Shown one piece after another: positions 44,776 to 57,500 of a DNA stretch of 64,000 nt. Below the pieces are notes generated by a model that saw nothing but the letters and a program-made list of their open reading frames with translations, made no database searches and was not told the origin of the DNA. Position numbers and translations under genes: made by a program. How positions within the stretch are numbered: position 1 is the stretch's first letter; every line of letters begins with the position of its first letter. This DNA is from Hydractinia symbiolongicarpus (lineage: Eukaryota; Cnidaria; Hydrozoa; Anthoathecata; Hydractiniidae), in the NCBI RefSeq assembly GCF_029227915.1, contig NC_079882.1, positions 21,891,001-21,955,000 on the forward strand. Reading direction: 5' to 3'.

Positions 44776-47610
44776 TCAAATTAACGGCCATGAAATTAAC
44801 ACGGTTCAATAAAATTATTTTGAAAAAGGTATTTAATTAACCCGGGTGAGAAAGGTTCTTTTCAAAAATGCATCTAATTATCGCGAATTTGAGAATATGC
44901 AATATCGATCCACAGTCGAATCCACGGTGTGTGAAGCGGTCTCCTCTATTGCAAGGCAGTTTGGAAATCGAAATAAATGTTTTTGTTGTTTGGTAAGACA
45001 ATGTTAAAAATTTTTAGATAATTTTCCACTTGGATTAGAAGATGGATTATGAAGATGAAACAAAAGCTATTTTAAAATAATCGCTAAAAAAACGCCGTTG
45101 GGTTATCGTCTAGGAGGAAATAGTAGTAAATTTGTAAAAAAAAGTTGTATTTTTTTGTTTTTATGCTTTTATATATTATCATAAAGTCACCAAATTAACA
45201 GTATTTTAATTAACGTGTCATGAAATTTACAGTAAATTAACACTGCATTTAATTGACGGTGATTGAATTAAGGTAGCGGTATGGTAAATAATTACTTTTT
45301 TTTACATTTTTTTTTTTTTAAGGAACATTTTACTATTAAAACTGCTCTTTCCAATGAACTAATTTTTATTCCAAAATGTTTCCTCAAAATTGAAGGATTT
45401 AGCGTTACAAAATATTCCACTCCATATGTCTTTGTTCTGGCGATCAAATATTTCTGTGCACGAAGTGAGTTATGACTCACGTTTACTAAAAATAATGTGA
45501 CTTCAGCATTGAGAACTTTCTGTTTACGCTATATTTATGCATAAGGTGTGAGACATAAGCGAGACAAAACGCACTGGAAAAAAGTTAAATTATATAATAT
45601 AGCATTTCGTCATTTTTTTTTATTATTATAAGTTTCTTTTAGTTATCGTGAAAATGTTTTCGAAATCGTCAAATTATCGTAGAAATCCATTCAAAACTTC
45701 AAGAAAAAAAAGGAAAAATAAACAACGGAAATTTGATTCAGAGAAACAAAAAGAGCTAAAGGTATTGGATAAAGGATCTTGGTATGATCAAGATAAATTA
45801 TTGCGAGAACAAGGGATCCGAGGTAATTTTGAAAAGGAAAAAAAAGCTTCTGCCAGTCAAAGCAAAATTGGAAGTTATGAATTCAGCTCGTCTGACGAAG
45901 AAGAAAAATCAGAAAGTGAAATCGAGGTTATGGATGATGAACAATTTTCCAAGGCCGTTCATCACTGGATAATATCAATCGAAGCCTTGGAAAATTACTT
46001 AAGCGATGTTGCTGTATGTAAGATGTGCCATGATAAATTAGAGGTTCGGGAAGAAAAATCTTACAGAGCGGGACTGGGTACGAAGTTCCATTTCATTTGT
46101 GTGAACAAACATTGTATTAGTTCAGTCTCGAGTAAGGGATTTTACACAACTGAGAAATCTAGTTATACCTATGACATCAACAGACAAAGCGTAATTGGTG
46201 CAAGAGTTATTGGAAAAGGTAGGAATGGGTTGGAAATGAATACTCGGGATTTTCCGGTCCTACTTCTTTTCTCTGAAATGAACAATAACATTATTATTAT
46301 AATCTTTTTAAAGATGATAATAAAAATGTAATCAAATCATTTTTTTTACCAAGAGGTTTCTAGCCCAATAGCAATAAAAAGAAAATCGAATTTTTCTTGG
46401 TGTTTTCGATCTTTTCTTTCTAATTTTTACGGCATCTTTTAGTGCAGAAATGAACAGGCTGCCATCGTATCTAGATAAAATAAAAATTGAATTATTTGAA
46501 AGAATGTAAACAAGGTGGAAGCTTGTTTATTGAACAAATCAAAACTGCTTACCCTGCATCTCTCATGTTTTTTCCAACTTCTTCTTCCAACGAAAAAACA
46601 TTGCCTGGGTTTCCCTCGCTGTTTTTTTTCTGCAGTGTTTTATTTGCTTTTGGCATTCTTATATTCTTATTGTAACAGATATTTTCACAAAACAAAAATG
46701 AAAGTTGAACAGAATCGTATTCTCGATTATTACATTTCCTGTTTTTGAACATTTATATTCATATTTTACCCTCAAACCCCCTGACGTGAGAAAAAATATC
46801 ATCATATTAGAAACAAATGCTTTGAGAATTATTAATTTTGCTTTATTATGACGGGGGCATTCTTATGCAAAAAAAATGTTGAATAAGAGTTCCGCAAGTT
46901 CACTTTAAATAACTAATGAATAATTAAATATTCTCTTTTCAATTTCTTGTAAACAATCACAGGTCGAAAGAAAAAACTTCGTTAACGAATATCTCTGAAT
47001 AATTTTTTCGTAAAATTTTCGGTTGCGTACTCTTCTTAAAAGGGATCTGTCTCAAAAATACATTAGATGACGTCATGAAACTTTCGTTTTCGGCTTCACG
47101 AGTGTTTGATCTCTACTCGCGTGTCTCATTTTAATTTTTGGTCAGCGGATTTGGATGCAAAAGTGATTGAAAGAAAAAGGAAAAAAAATTGAGTGTTATT
47201 TTTATGATCTTATAGATGTTTTACGGCATATTTTTAAAACGATTAAAGTTGAGAAAAAAATGAGACACGCGATTTAAATTCAGACTATGCTGAACATGTG
47301 GACATATTTTTTTTTCTGAAAACTTGTATACTTTTGAGACAAATCCCTTCACAGTTGGCCACACCCACTTTTTAAGACTTTAGACTATATTTTTTTTCTG
47401 TTACAACATTTTAATTTTTTTTTTCATAATATTGTAGAACAAACTTTTGTTAACAAGTACATATATACTTTTATAATGTTTTTTTAAAAGGAAAGTTGGA
47501 AAAAAATGCTTTATACAGAAGAGGTGTAATTTACCATACCGCTACCTTAACGCGAATTTTGAAAAACCGCGTTAATTTCATGGCTCGTTAATTCACGGAA
47601 TAAGGTAATT
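44776..47610 (+). mobile_element. Mutator-like DNA transposon, decayed
   Basis: The ends share inverted motifs: GCCATGAAATTAAC then ACGGTT or GCGGTT at 44788-44815, and as the complement at 47555-47585. A second inverted pair, AAGGTAGCGGTATGGTAAAT, lies at 45270-45290 and 47525-47548. Between them is an ORF like the N-terminal half of invertebrate Mutator-like transposases, listed separately. Downstream of it the coding capacity is lost. Confidence 0.6.
45648..46331 (+). CDS. Mutator-like transposase, N-terminal part only
   Basis: A single open frame of 227 codons. A basic N-terminus (FKTSRKKRKNKQRK) is followed by an acidic stretch and a region with CKMCHDKL, a second Cys pair CVNKHC, and YDINRQSVIGARVIGKGRNG. 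That last motif matches the pattern (YDINTR..A.R.IGKG..GL) I know from invertebrate Mutator-like transposases. Those enzymes then continue for several hundred residues with the catalytic core; here the frame runs into unrelated sequence after about residue 200, so this copy is truncated and presumably inactive. The assignment rests on motif memory. Confidence 0.55.
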   Translation: MKMFSKSSNYRRNPFKTSRKKRKNKQRKFDSEKQKELKVLDKGSWYDQDKLLREQGIRGNFEKEKKASASQSKIGSYEFSSSDEEEKSESEIEVMDDEQFSKAVHHWIISIEALENYLSDVAVCKMCHDKLEVREEKSYRAGLGTKFHFICVNKHCISSVSSKGFYTTEKSSYTYDINRQSVIGARVIGKGRNGLEMNTRDFPVLLLFSEMNNNIIIIIFLKMIIKM

Positions 47611-48417
47611 CGAAACATCCACGTTTTTCTATATGCGTGTCTTACTTTGGGTTATTTTGGCCTACTTTGGGTATTGAAAATTAACCGACTCTTGGTGGAT
47701 GCCCAGCTTTGAAAGGAATAAAGCTGAAGGTAAGTGTGCGAAACCATGGCGCATGTGGTATCTGACTCAAACAGTTCGCTTTGGGGCTTTGCTTTCATGT
47801 GATAGCCCCATTTATATGGCTAATTTCTCTTCTTAGCAGTAACGCTTCTTAGTAGAAATACTTCCAGTGTGAGTGTGAATCACTTCTCTTCCATGCATTC
47901 CAAAAATTCTTGCCAGGGCTATGCTCTCCTACACGAAATGGTTATCCATTTTGTGTTTTAATTCAATTTGGCAGATATAATCCTAATTTGGTGGATACAA
48001 TGTTTTTTAGAAGTAAAAGCAATTTCGAATTTATGGCTAAGACGGCTTGTTTTGCCTAATTAGGTGCGAATAGCACAAAATCTGTCAAAACAATCGCTCT
48101 TGTGTTTTTTCCACATTGAGTTATTACAGACACTGGCTTTATTTACAAATGCAAAATAATTGATTTTGTTGCTCGATTTTGTACTAAAGGAGTTGAACTA
48201 GGTGTCATGGTGCCTAATTAATCCTACGTCAAATTTGGAGACTCACCTAATTAGCAGTACACTCTAGTTAGCAGTTTTCCACATAACATGATGTTGTTTT
48301 TTAGCCAATAATGATGGGCTGTTTACTTATAGAATGTTATTGCAAACAAACATGTAACTCCCAAGTTGTAGGAGCACCAGTACTTTAAATCATCTGATCG
48401 GTAAAAATGTGAATGTA
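47611..48417. other. Unassigned sequence upstream of UTP18
   Basis: No ORF or repeat of note. It runs between the Mutator-like element and a Helitron end. Confidence 0.4.
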
Positions 48418-48556
48418 CTAGTCGTTAGCCCATGGAAAAATCCATGGGTTCGCCCGTCCTTTTTATACTGCACTGCGTGCATCTCGCTAGTTGCACAGCT
48501 AAGCTACCATTTTGTGTGACAGAAAGACTGACAGACGACGGCTATATTATTAAGCG
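48418..48556 (-). mobile_element. Short Helitron F upstream of UTP18
   Basis: The 3' end on the - strand is hairpin CCCATGGATTTTTCCATGGG, then CTAACGA and CTAG (48421-48418), followed by T. The internal sequence matches the copy at 62751-62994 (GCTAAGCTACCATTTTG). The 5' end is not a clean TC and may be mutated near 48556. Confidence 0.65.
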
Positions 48557-48798
48557 AGTTTTGTGAAGATCAACGTTCACGTGAAGTCCAACTCTTCATC
48601 GCTCGTTGATTGTAGTGGGCAAAAACGTAGTTTCGAATTGCCACAAAGGAAACGTCCATTGCACTTTGAGAGGTACCCACAAACGTCCATTGGACGTTTC
48701 TCCTGGCAATGGGAGTATGGATGTGGCCCCTAAAAAAACATTGTATGATAAATAAACTGTTGACAAACTTTGATCTGAAGGAACCTACATGTTTTAAG

Positions 48799-51700
48799 AT
48801 GTCAAAAACAAAAAGGAAAATTCAAGATTTGGTGACTGTTGAAAATGACCCAATTAAAAAGCCTAATGTATCAGCCGATGATATCCAACTGGAAACTGAT
48901 GAAGATGAAAAGGATTTGGAAAGTTTTTTGTTTGGTTCAGTATCCCTATTAAAGAATGAACGTGAAGATTTTCACAATACTCTTCTTAATGAAAATGAAG
49001 ATGATGTTCCGCTATTATCGTTTTCTATCAGCACCAAACCTGGTAATAATGCAGAGGTATACAATGTCCGAAATAGTCCATGGTGTTCTTATATCATTAA
49101 TTTTATGATAGTACACGAATATAAGTTTCAAGTTCTATTTTCATTGTATAAATTAATTATTTATAGATTCAGGAGGTTCATTCCAGCGTAAGTGGATCAT
49201 GTCAACTTGCTCCTGCTTGGGTAGATGTAGATGATGATGAAATAAGGTTTACATACTATATGTTGCATTGTTTTATAACATGCAAGTTTAATCTTTATCT
49301 ACACATAATAAAGTTACTGTTTTTTTCTAATTATTTGAAATTTGTATTTCACATTGTTTGACAATAATTAATGTACAACTGTGTCTCCTTAAAAATGCTG
49401 TCTTACAAAGTTAAAGTTGAAGTTTCTTGTAGACAAAAAATAAGTATTAAAAAACTGTTTAAAATTAAGGATAAATTTTAAAAGTTAAATCAAAAAAATA
49501 TTCTTATATATAAAATAATTAGCATTGTCATGACAAAACAATCAAAAAAAGAAACAACCTAAAACAGTTTTTTAATGCTGTACAAATTTTTGTCATTGGA
49601 AGTATTTACATTAAAATTTAGTGTTAATGTCCAAGAAAAGAAAAAGTTACGAAAACTGCGTTCTGCAAAGGAGGAAAAGGTTTTATCTGGGACAATTTTT
49701 CAGGAAAGATTAAAATCACAGTAAGTTATTGCAAATTTTCATTTTGTCCATTTTATGTAGTTGATTCAACTCTGATAATGGTGTATATATTTATTAGGTT
49801 TGAAAAAGTTATGCCAGCACCTTCTTGGGCAGATGCATCTAACTTTGAAAAAGATGATGAAATTATTCCTGAAGAAGGTAAAAAACATTTGTGACAATAA
49901 AGTTATACAAACATTGCTTTGTAAACAAAATCTGTTAGTTGATATTTTTTAGTGATACAAGCACTTTTTATTATCATTTTAAAGTTGTTTTCCTAAAAAT
50001 GTAACAAAAGATTTTGACCATTTTATAACTTTATAACTCTCTAACTTTGACATACTTAATTAAATATAAAGTAATACTGCTGTATATGCCTCACAAGTAT
50101 AATTTAGTCAGTTCATTTTTTTCAAAAAGCTGCAATAAATGTTTTATTATTAGTATTATCTTGTCTGTGTGCACATTTATAAGGATGAACAAACTATTGA
50201 CTAACAATGGCCTAAAGAAGTAAGATTTTTTATTTTTCAAGGTTTTTGAACACCACTTTTTAAATTATTTGGTAGATCAAATATTCAAAAGGGCAACAAA
50301 GCTTCTCAAGAAGGCTGAAAAGCTTCAAAAAGGGATTCTCAAAATCAACAGAGTTAAAGATTTAAATCAAGTGCAACCTTCTAATGCAGCTATAACTAGC
50401 ATTGGTTTTCATCCCACCGCAAGGATTGCATTCACAGCATCACTGAATAAAAAATTAAATATTTTTCAAGTAAGAACAATTTTTTCACTGTCTCTTTGTA
50501 CAAATCTATATTAAGTAAGCAATGCACAATTACAGTCACTGAAGACTTGTTCAAACCAACAGGAGAGCAACCTTTTTTACCTGAGTATTATTTGAATGAG
50601 TTATATCTATGCTAAAATTTAATCAGTAAGAAGAAATTAACTTTACGGAAATATTCTTATTTCAAACAAATTCTTTCACAATTCGACAAGTAATTTTTAT
50701 ACACTAGTAGAGACATCAACCTGAGTGGTTTCCACATAAGCACATGCACGTTTAAGAAGAGTAGTTAAAGGTCTTAATTTCATTTAAACAGTTGACTGGG
50801 ATTCACATCCTAATAATTTGTATCTAAAGAAAAGAAACTGTCCGACAAATAAAACGTATTTTACTTTTGTAGGCAGATGGAAATGAGAATCGAAAGCTGC
50901 AAAATCTACATTTGTCTAGATTTCCAATACATACGGCACGTTTTGCTGCAGGGGGAAATAAAATTATTATGTCTTCTCGTAGAAAGTTTTATTATATTTA
51001 CGATTTGCTAAGTGGTCAAGTTGTAAAGGTACCTGAAATAAGAGGTATGTTGGCAGTCACATCTCAACATAATTGAAATTAAATCAAATTTATTGGACTT
51101 TTATCACCATTTAAATTTATTTTATATTTTAGGACGAGATGAAAAAAGCTTAGAAAAGTTTTTTCTCTCACCCGATGGTGAACTAATAGCTTTTCTTGGT
51201 GAAAGTGGCTATATACACCTAGTATCTTCAAAAGTATGTTTTTTTTTTATTTTCTCAAAAAAAACACAAGTTTTATATGGAGATGACTGATATTTTATGA
51301 AGATGTAAAATTAATTACATCTGATTCATGTGCTGTGTGTTTCAAGCTCAATCATACTCATATATTTTATCACATTTTATTATTAATTATTTGTTACAGT
51401 CTAATCAATGGGTATCAAGTTTAAAAATGAATGGAAAAGTTAATACTGCAACATTCTCACCTGATTCTACCAAATTATATTCAGCTGGAAGTAAGTCATT
51501 GTTTTGTATATACTTAAGAACTGCTGGTGTTGTCTAGCTTCAAGTTTATGAGAATGACCATTTCGTAATTTTTTTTTTGGTGCAGAGGATGGAGAGGTGT
51601 ACATATGGGATGTAAGAAGTCGCAAATGTCAACATCGTTTTATTGATGACGGTTCATTATCTACAACAAGCATAACAATTTCAAATAATGGAAAATATTT

Positions 51701-52393
51701 AGCCTGCGGGTAAGTAGAAGAGTAAAAAATTAACAGTTTCAATTCTCATAAGCTCTTGATTTCTATTTTTTTTAGGTCAAGTAGTGGTGTTGTCAATTTA
51801 TATGGTGACAAGATTCACACTGAGAAACACCCTTCACCTGAAAAAATTTTACTTAACCTAGCAACAGGCATAGATGGAACTCTTTTTAATTCAACAAGGT
51901 AAAATTGCACTATTTTTGCAAATATGTGAAGACGTCTTTCATTTATAATACAAAGTCACAAGAATTAAAATAATTTTTTAGCGAAATACTGGCATATTTT
52001 TCCCCTCAGGCAAGAAATGCGCTCAAATTAGTAAGAAATTTTTTTCATAACTTTCACCGAAATATTTAATCTTTCTTTTCATTAAAAAATAGAATTATTT
52101 TTTCAGGTCCACTTTCCATCATTAACCACATTCTCCAACTGGCCAATTGAGAAGCAAACTCTGGGTAACATCAGTTCCGTTGATTTTTCTCCGTTAAGTG
52201 GATATCTTGGGATCGGCAATGAAAAGGGAAGAGCATTGTTGTTCAGGTAAATGATTTTATGTTTGTTGATTAACTTGATCTAGCATAAGTCGATGGCATA
52301 TTTTGTGTTCTTTACTATTTTTGGAAAAAAAAATCTTTCAAATTTCATATGTCAATCGTTCTTTTTAGATTAAGTCATTACCCAGACTCATAG
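48799..52393 (+). CDS. UTP18: U3 snoRNA-associated protein 18 homologue, WD40 (13 exons)
   Basis: Exons: 48799-49056, 49167-49246, 49622-49720, 49798-49877, 50276-50469, 50873-51044, 51133-51233, 51400-51490, 51586-51709, 51776-51898, 51982-52030, 52107-52246, 52369-52393; the sum is 1536 nt, 511 aa, all GT-AG. UTP18 is part of the nucleolar UtpB complex of the small-subunit processome, which acts in early 18S rRNA processing. An acidic N-terminus with LESFLFG and PAWVDVDDDE is followed by WD40 blades from about residue 240 (ITSIGFHPTARIAFTASLNK, DGEVYIWDVRSRKC, GYLGIGNEKGRALLFR) and a short C-terminus SHYPDS. Human UTP18 is about 556 aa. The ATG at 48799 follows TTTTAAG; a longer frame opens upstream at 48709 but lacks family similarity. 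Confidence 0.95.
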
Positions 52394-52933
52394 TATATGG
52401 TAATGTTAAAGAATGCATGGTTTCAGACATATTCTGAAAAGACTTCCCAACATATTTATTGGATGAAAAATACCTTATATAAAAATATATATGAACTTTT
52501 TTTGTGTTATTGAACTACACAACATTTTTCAAAGGATCATCATTGTATGTATTAATAATCAAGAAACTGTTTTTATGATTGATTTCTTCTCACCTTTTTG
52601 GGTTCTTATTTTGTAATCAAATTTTTGAATACTTATGAAGAATTATTTTTCTTTCACCTATAACTTTTATTTGCAAATTTCCCAAGTTTTTGTCAATTTC
52701 ATGAAAATTCTTCTGGAAAAATGATTTACACTATTTTTTTCTTCTGATTCACCTCTAGGACTACACATAATAAATATGTAAATTTCAACTTCAGCAGTCT
52801 TTTTTAATGTATTCTACATAAACAATCCTGAAAAACAATATGAATTGAGAAACAAAATGTCATCCTTTTTTCCTAAATTTTCGAAATATAATTATCATCA
52901 AATATTAGGATTTACCAACTTCGCAAAAATTGA
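52394..52933. other. UTP18 3' flank
   Basis: AT-rich sequence between the UTP18 stop and a LINE tail, presumably including the 3' UTR. No other feature was seen. Confidence 0.5.
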
Positions 52934-54417
52934 TGTCATCATCATCATCATCATTCTTGGCTTAACGTCCGTTTTCCATGCTAGCATGGGTTGGACGGGG
53001 TATAATAATGACCCTCTTCCAATCTGATCTAGACTGTGTTAGATGTAAACTCAACTTCCTCTCTATCAAGTCTGTCCTTATAACCTCCTGCCAAGTCTTT
53101 CTCGGTCTGCCTCTGGGCTTTGCCCCAGGAACTATCAAGTCTCTACACTTTCTTACCCAATTATCCTCCTCCATTCTTTCCAAGTGCCCCAGCCAATTCA
53201 ATCTTCTTATCTGGATAACATCTTTAATTCTACGGAGACTTAGCCTGCTTCTTAGCTCATCTGAACTCTTTCTGTCTCTCAGACTGGCATTACACATCCA
53301 CCTAACCATTCTCATATCATTCCTTTCTAAACGGTCAAGATCTTCCTGCTTCACTGCCCATGTCTCACTACCGTACAACATAACACTTCTTACACAGGCC
53401 TCATACAACCTACCTTTTACCTCAATTGACAGGACTCTGCTAGTCAATAATGCAAGTAACTCTCTAAACTTTTTCCAAGCAGAACCTATCCTGCAAGTAA
53501 CACTTCTTCCAACACCCCCTTCACTGCCCAACATATCACCTAAGTAACAGAAGTTTTTAACTATCTCTAACGAGCCACTGTTGTACATCATTAAAGCTCG
53601 AAATACTTCATTCTCTATAATCTCACCTTTGCAACGCTTGCATACAAACTGTATGTCAGCTCTTAACCTTCCACTAATACTACTGCACTTCTTATGTACC
53701 CAATGCTTGCAAGTCTGACAAAAAATTGAGTTACTACCAACCCCTTTCCTGCAAACTCCACAAGGCCAGTTTCCAACTACAAGGTCACACTTGGCTGCAA
53801 TGCTACTTATCATGACTTTAGACTTTGCTGTGTTTACCTTCAGCCCTTTCTCTTCTAGTCCTTTCTTCCACTTCTCAAACTTTTCAACTAAGTCTTCCAT
53901 CGACTCTGCTATGAGAACCAAATCATCTGCATACAATAACTCCCATGGACAACTTGTTCTGAACTCCATCGACAGCGCTTCTAAGACTAGAATAAACAAC
54001 AAAGGACTAAGTACAGAACCCTGATGTACACCAACATTTACACTAAATTCATCACTAAGTGAATCGTTAATCCTGACACGACTTCTAGCATTGCTGTACA
54101 TGGTTGTACCATCGTAACTACCCACTTATCCACCCCTAATTTTCTCATAGCCCACCAAATAACTTTACGTGGCACTCTATCAAAAGCTTTCTCAAAATCT
54201 ACAAAGGCAAAATAGAGATTCTTTCTCTTTCCTAAATACTTTTCCTGAAGCTGTCTGAGTAAAAATATTGCATCTATAGTGCCACGCCCTGGAACAAAAC
54301 CAAATTGCATCTTATCTATATCAATTCTTTCTCTAAGTAACTTATCAATCACTCTTTCAATAACTTTCATTACTTGATCAACCAACTTCAAACCTCTATA
54401 GTTACCCCTTTGTCACG
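52934..54417 (-). mobile_element. 5'-truncated LINE with PHD-like finger in its polymerase ORF
   Basis: The - strand from about 54417 encodes reverse transcriptase motifs: FGFVPGRGTIDAIF, FAFVDFEKAFDRVP, GVHQGSVLSPLLF, then YADDLVLIAE. After the catalytic YADD comes a Cys/His segment at about 53775-53640 with C4HC3 spacing (CGVC, CQTC, HKKC, CKRC), followed by LPYG-like MLYGSETW and a conserved LGHLERM..RPRKTW tail. The frame shifts once, near 54110. The element ends in CGTTAAGCCAAGAATGATG repeats (a (GAT)n tail) at about 52970-52934. Its 5' part, including any endonuclease, is absent. The RTE- or CR1-like class is uncertain. Confidence 0.85.
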
Positions 54418-54557
54418 AAAATTTATCTATGTAATCTATTAATTCATTCTAGTTCTTTCAGAACAGTAATGCAACAGAAAGAAATTAATGATATCGGTGA
54501 TTTTTTCTGATATAAAAACTTTTTAGTGTAAACATGTTCTCAAAAATATAGCTGGTA

Positions 54558-57500
54558 ATGAATGAGATTGAGAATTATGACAGTGAATCCAGTGAAAGTG
54601 AAGATGACGAAGAAATTTATGATGGTAGGAAATAGTTATGTTTTCTAATCGCCTATATATTAAACTCCATTCTAATGCAAAGGATTCTTTCAATTTAGTA
54701 TTTTTACCACTTCTAATGGTGATGGAGTTTTTTATAAAAAGCATGAAAAAGTGATGGATTTTTTCTAAAACATTTTGTACCAAGCTTAGTTTTGAATTAC
54801 TTTTTTTTGGCAAAAAAATTATTGGGCAAGATATTTGTGAAACAAAATGTCATTTAGGAAAAAAATTGTCACTTCTGCTCATTCTTTTAAATTTCTTCTT
54901 TTTTTCTTGTTATATTATTTCAAGTGAGTATTACACTACTTAGTTTAATACGTAATTTTTATCTGCAGAAATTTCGTCTGACAAAACTACTAAATAGAGA
55001 AAATTTTAGTCAATCCTGAAAAGTTTTGTCACTTATCCAACATTTTTTGTCCAATAAGGTATTTGTGTTCATTTAGGTCCATTAAATAAGGATGGTGAAA
55101 AACATGGCAGAGGAACGCTTTATTTTGATAAAGAGAAAAAGAATAAATTTCAAGGTCGTTTTATCAATGGTATGTATTTGTTTGTTTCGTGTGAAAAGTA
55201 TTTGAATTTTCCAATTAAATTTCTTTAAATTTTTTTTATGATTTAGGTGTGAAAGAAGGAAAAGGTTCCTTTTATTTCAGTGATGGCAGGCAAGTCTTTT
55301 AATAGACTTATTCATGTTACAAAGAAACAAAATTTGTGTTAACATTTTCTTTATAACTTGCTATCTGTTTCTCTAATCTTCAGTTCATTATCTGGCAACT
55401 TTGTGAATGATAGTTTAGAAGGAAGAGGATTATATTTGTATGACGATGGCTCTCTAATGGGTGGGTCTTTATTTTATTTATTATTTATTTATTCGTGAAT
55501 ATTTATACAGGATAAAAAACTTCAGTTTCTAAATACATATTTACAAAATATTTTATATAAAGAAACTGTTATCAGTGTTTGTCCTGTTATAAGCTTAAAA
55601 ATAAAACATAAACAGCGTAAAGGTAGAAATAAAATGGTAATATAAAGGGTAAAATAGGTAAGAATACTGAAAAAACATTAAGAATAAGATCTGGAAACAG
55701 TGAATTGTGGAAATTAACTCCAGATAAACTGGGGAAAAATTAAGTTATGACAAACATAAGATAAAAGATAAGAGTCTGTTCAGCATACATTATGTTAAAA
55801 TAAGACCAGAGTAATTATTGTAGAAGCGATTTTCGTTCTGTTAGAGATAAATTATTAAATAATTTAGCACCAACATAATAAAAACCAAATCTTGCGAATT
55901 CAAGCTTCAATGCTGGCAATTTTAGACAGAGATTGTTATTTCTCGTCCTTTTTTTGTGTCGTTGAACCTCAAAGTATTTGTCAAAGGTTTCGTGACATAA
56001 CTCTTTGTTTAGACATTTTATAACCAGAGAACAGACTTGTTGTTCAATAACCTTTTAGATAGGCTGAACTGGTGTTCCAACTAGCTTTTCAGCATGGCGT
56101 TCAATCGAAGAGAACTTCCGTCGTTGGGTTTCGGTGAAGCATGTCTTGATAGTTGAGCTGTAGGTTATGATCGGCAAGATCATCATCTTGTAGATGAGAG
56201 TGGCAGCCTCGATGGTCAGGCTCTTTCGTATGTTGGACAGGATTCTCAATCGACCACATGCTTTCTTGACGGCTCGATCGAAGTTGGCTGTTAAAGACAG
56301 GTGGTTATTGAGCAGGTTACCAAGTGGGAAGTTCCAAACAGCATAACTTCCGTCTTCCCTTTTTTAAGGTTCAGCAACAGTTCATTTTGTTCAAAGTATC
56401 TACCCACACTAGTCATATCCACATTCAGGTTGTTTTCGATGGTTTAAATGTCTTTACCAGCAAACAAAAGAACAGTGTCATCCGCGTACTGAAAGATATC
56501 ACACTCGCTGATACTTTCTTTTATATCATTGAAGAACGTGATGAATAGGAGGGGACCCAAGATTGATCCTTGTGGTACTCCAGAAGTAACACATCAGCTA
56601 TTCGAAAGTAAACCATTTAGCTCAACATGTTGGGATCTCTTGAACAAGTAGTCAGTAAACCATGACAGCTCATGTCCACTGATTCCATACAACATTAACT
56701 TTTCGAGTAGAATACTGTGACCGATGGTGTCGAAGGCTTTAGATAGGTCGAGAAACAAACCACCGACCATGAAGCCATTATCAACATTTTTGCGAATTGT
56801 GTCACAAAACAAGGTGATGGTGAGTTTAGTGGAACGTCACTAAGAAGGTTGTTTGTCTCAAGATACTCATACATTTGCTTGTGTACCGCTTCGACAAAAC
56901 AGGGAGTACAGAGATTGGCCGGTAGTTTTCAACAAGTTCTGCATTTCCTAATTTAAAGATGGGACATATTTTGGCAATTTTCCACTCATTTAGAACAGTA
57001 AAAGTCTGAAGAGGTTTATTAATGATAAACAATATAGGTGAAGCAATCTCACAGGCGCTGTCCTTGAGGAGATTTGGTGGAAGACAATCAACTCTAGCAG
57101 CCTTGTTCCTTTTGAGATTTCGAAGTTCCTTTTCGACGGAGATGGACGATATATACGAAAATTTGAAGATGGATTTCGTACGTAACCGGTTTTTTTTTCG
57201 GATACCGCCATACAAAGTCGATCAGAGGATAAGCTGTTTTTTTCAAAATAGAAACAATGGTCAAAAAATACTCAACATAGCAATTTACGCGGTGGTTTGT
57301 ATCATCAGTTCTTGGAGAAGATAGTATTCCAGAACTTCCGCGGGTTCAGGCGGTTATCATTGAGCATTTTTTGATTGTATGATGCTTTGGCTTTCCGCAC
57401 AGCACAGGTACACCGATTACGCTGAACTTTATACTTGTTCCAGCATGCTTCGTCGTTGTTCGCTCTTGCTCTGCAAAGCAATCGGTCCCTCGCATGCATT

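Noticed and set aside
52978-53547. 189-codon + strand ORF
   Set aside because: It is antisense to the reverse-transcriptase ORF of the LINE and mirrors its codon structure; not a gene.
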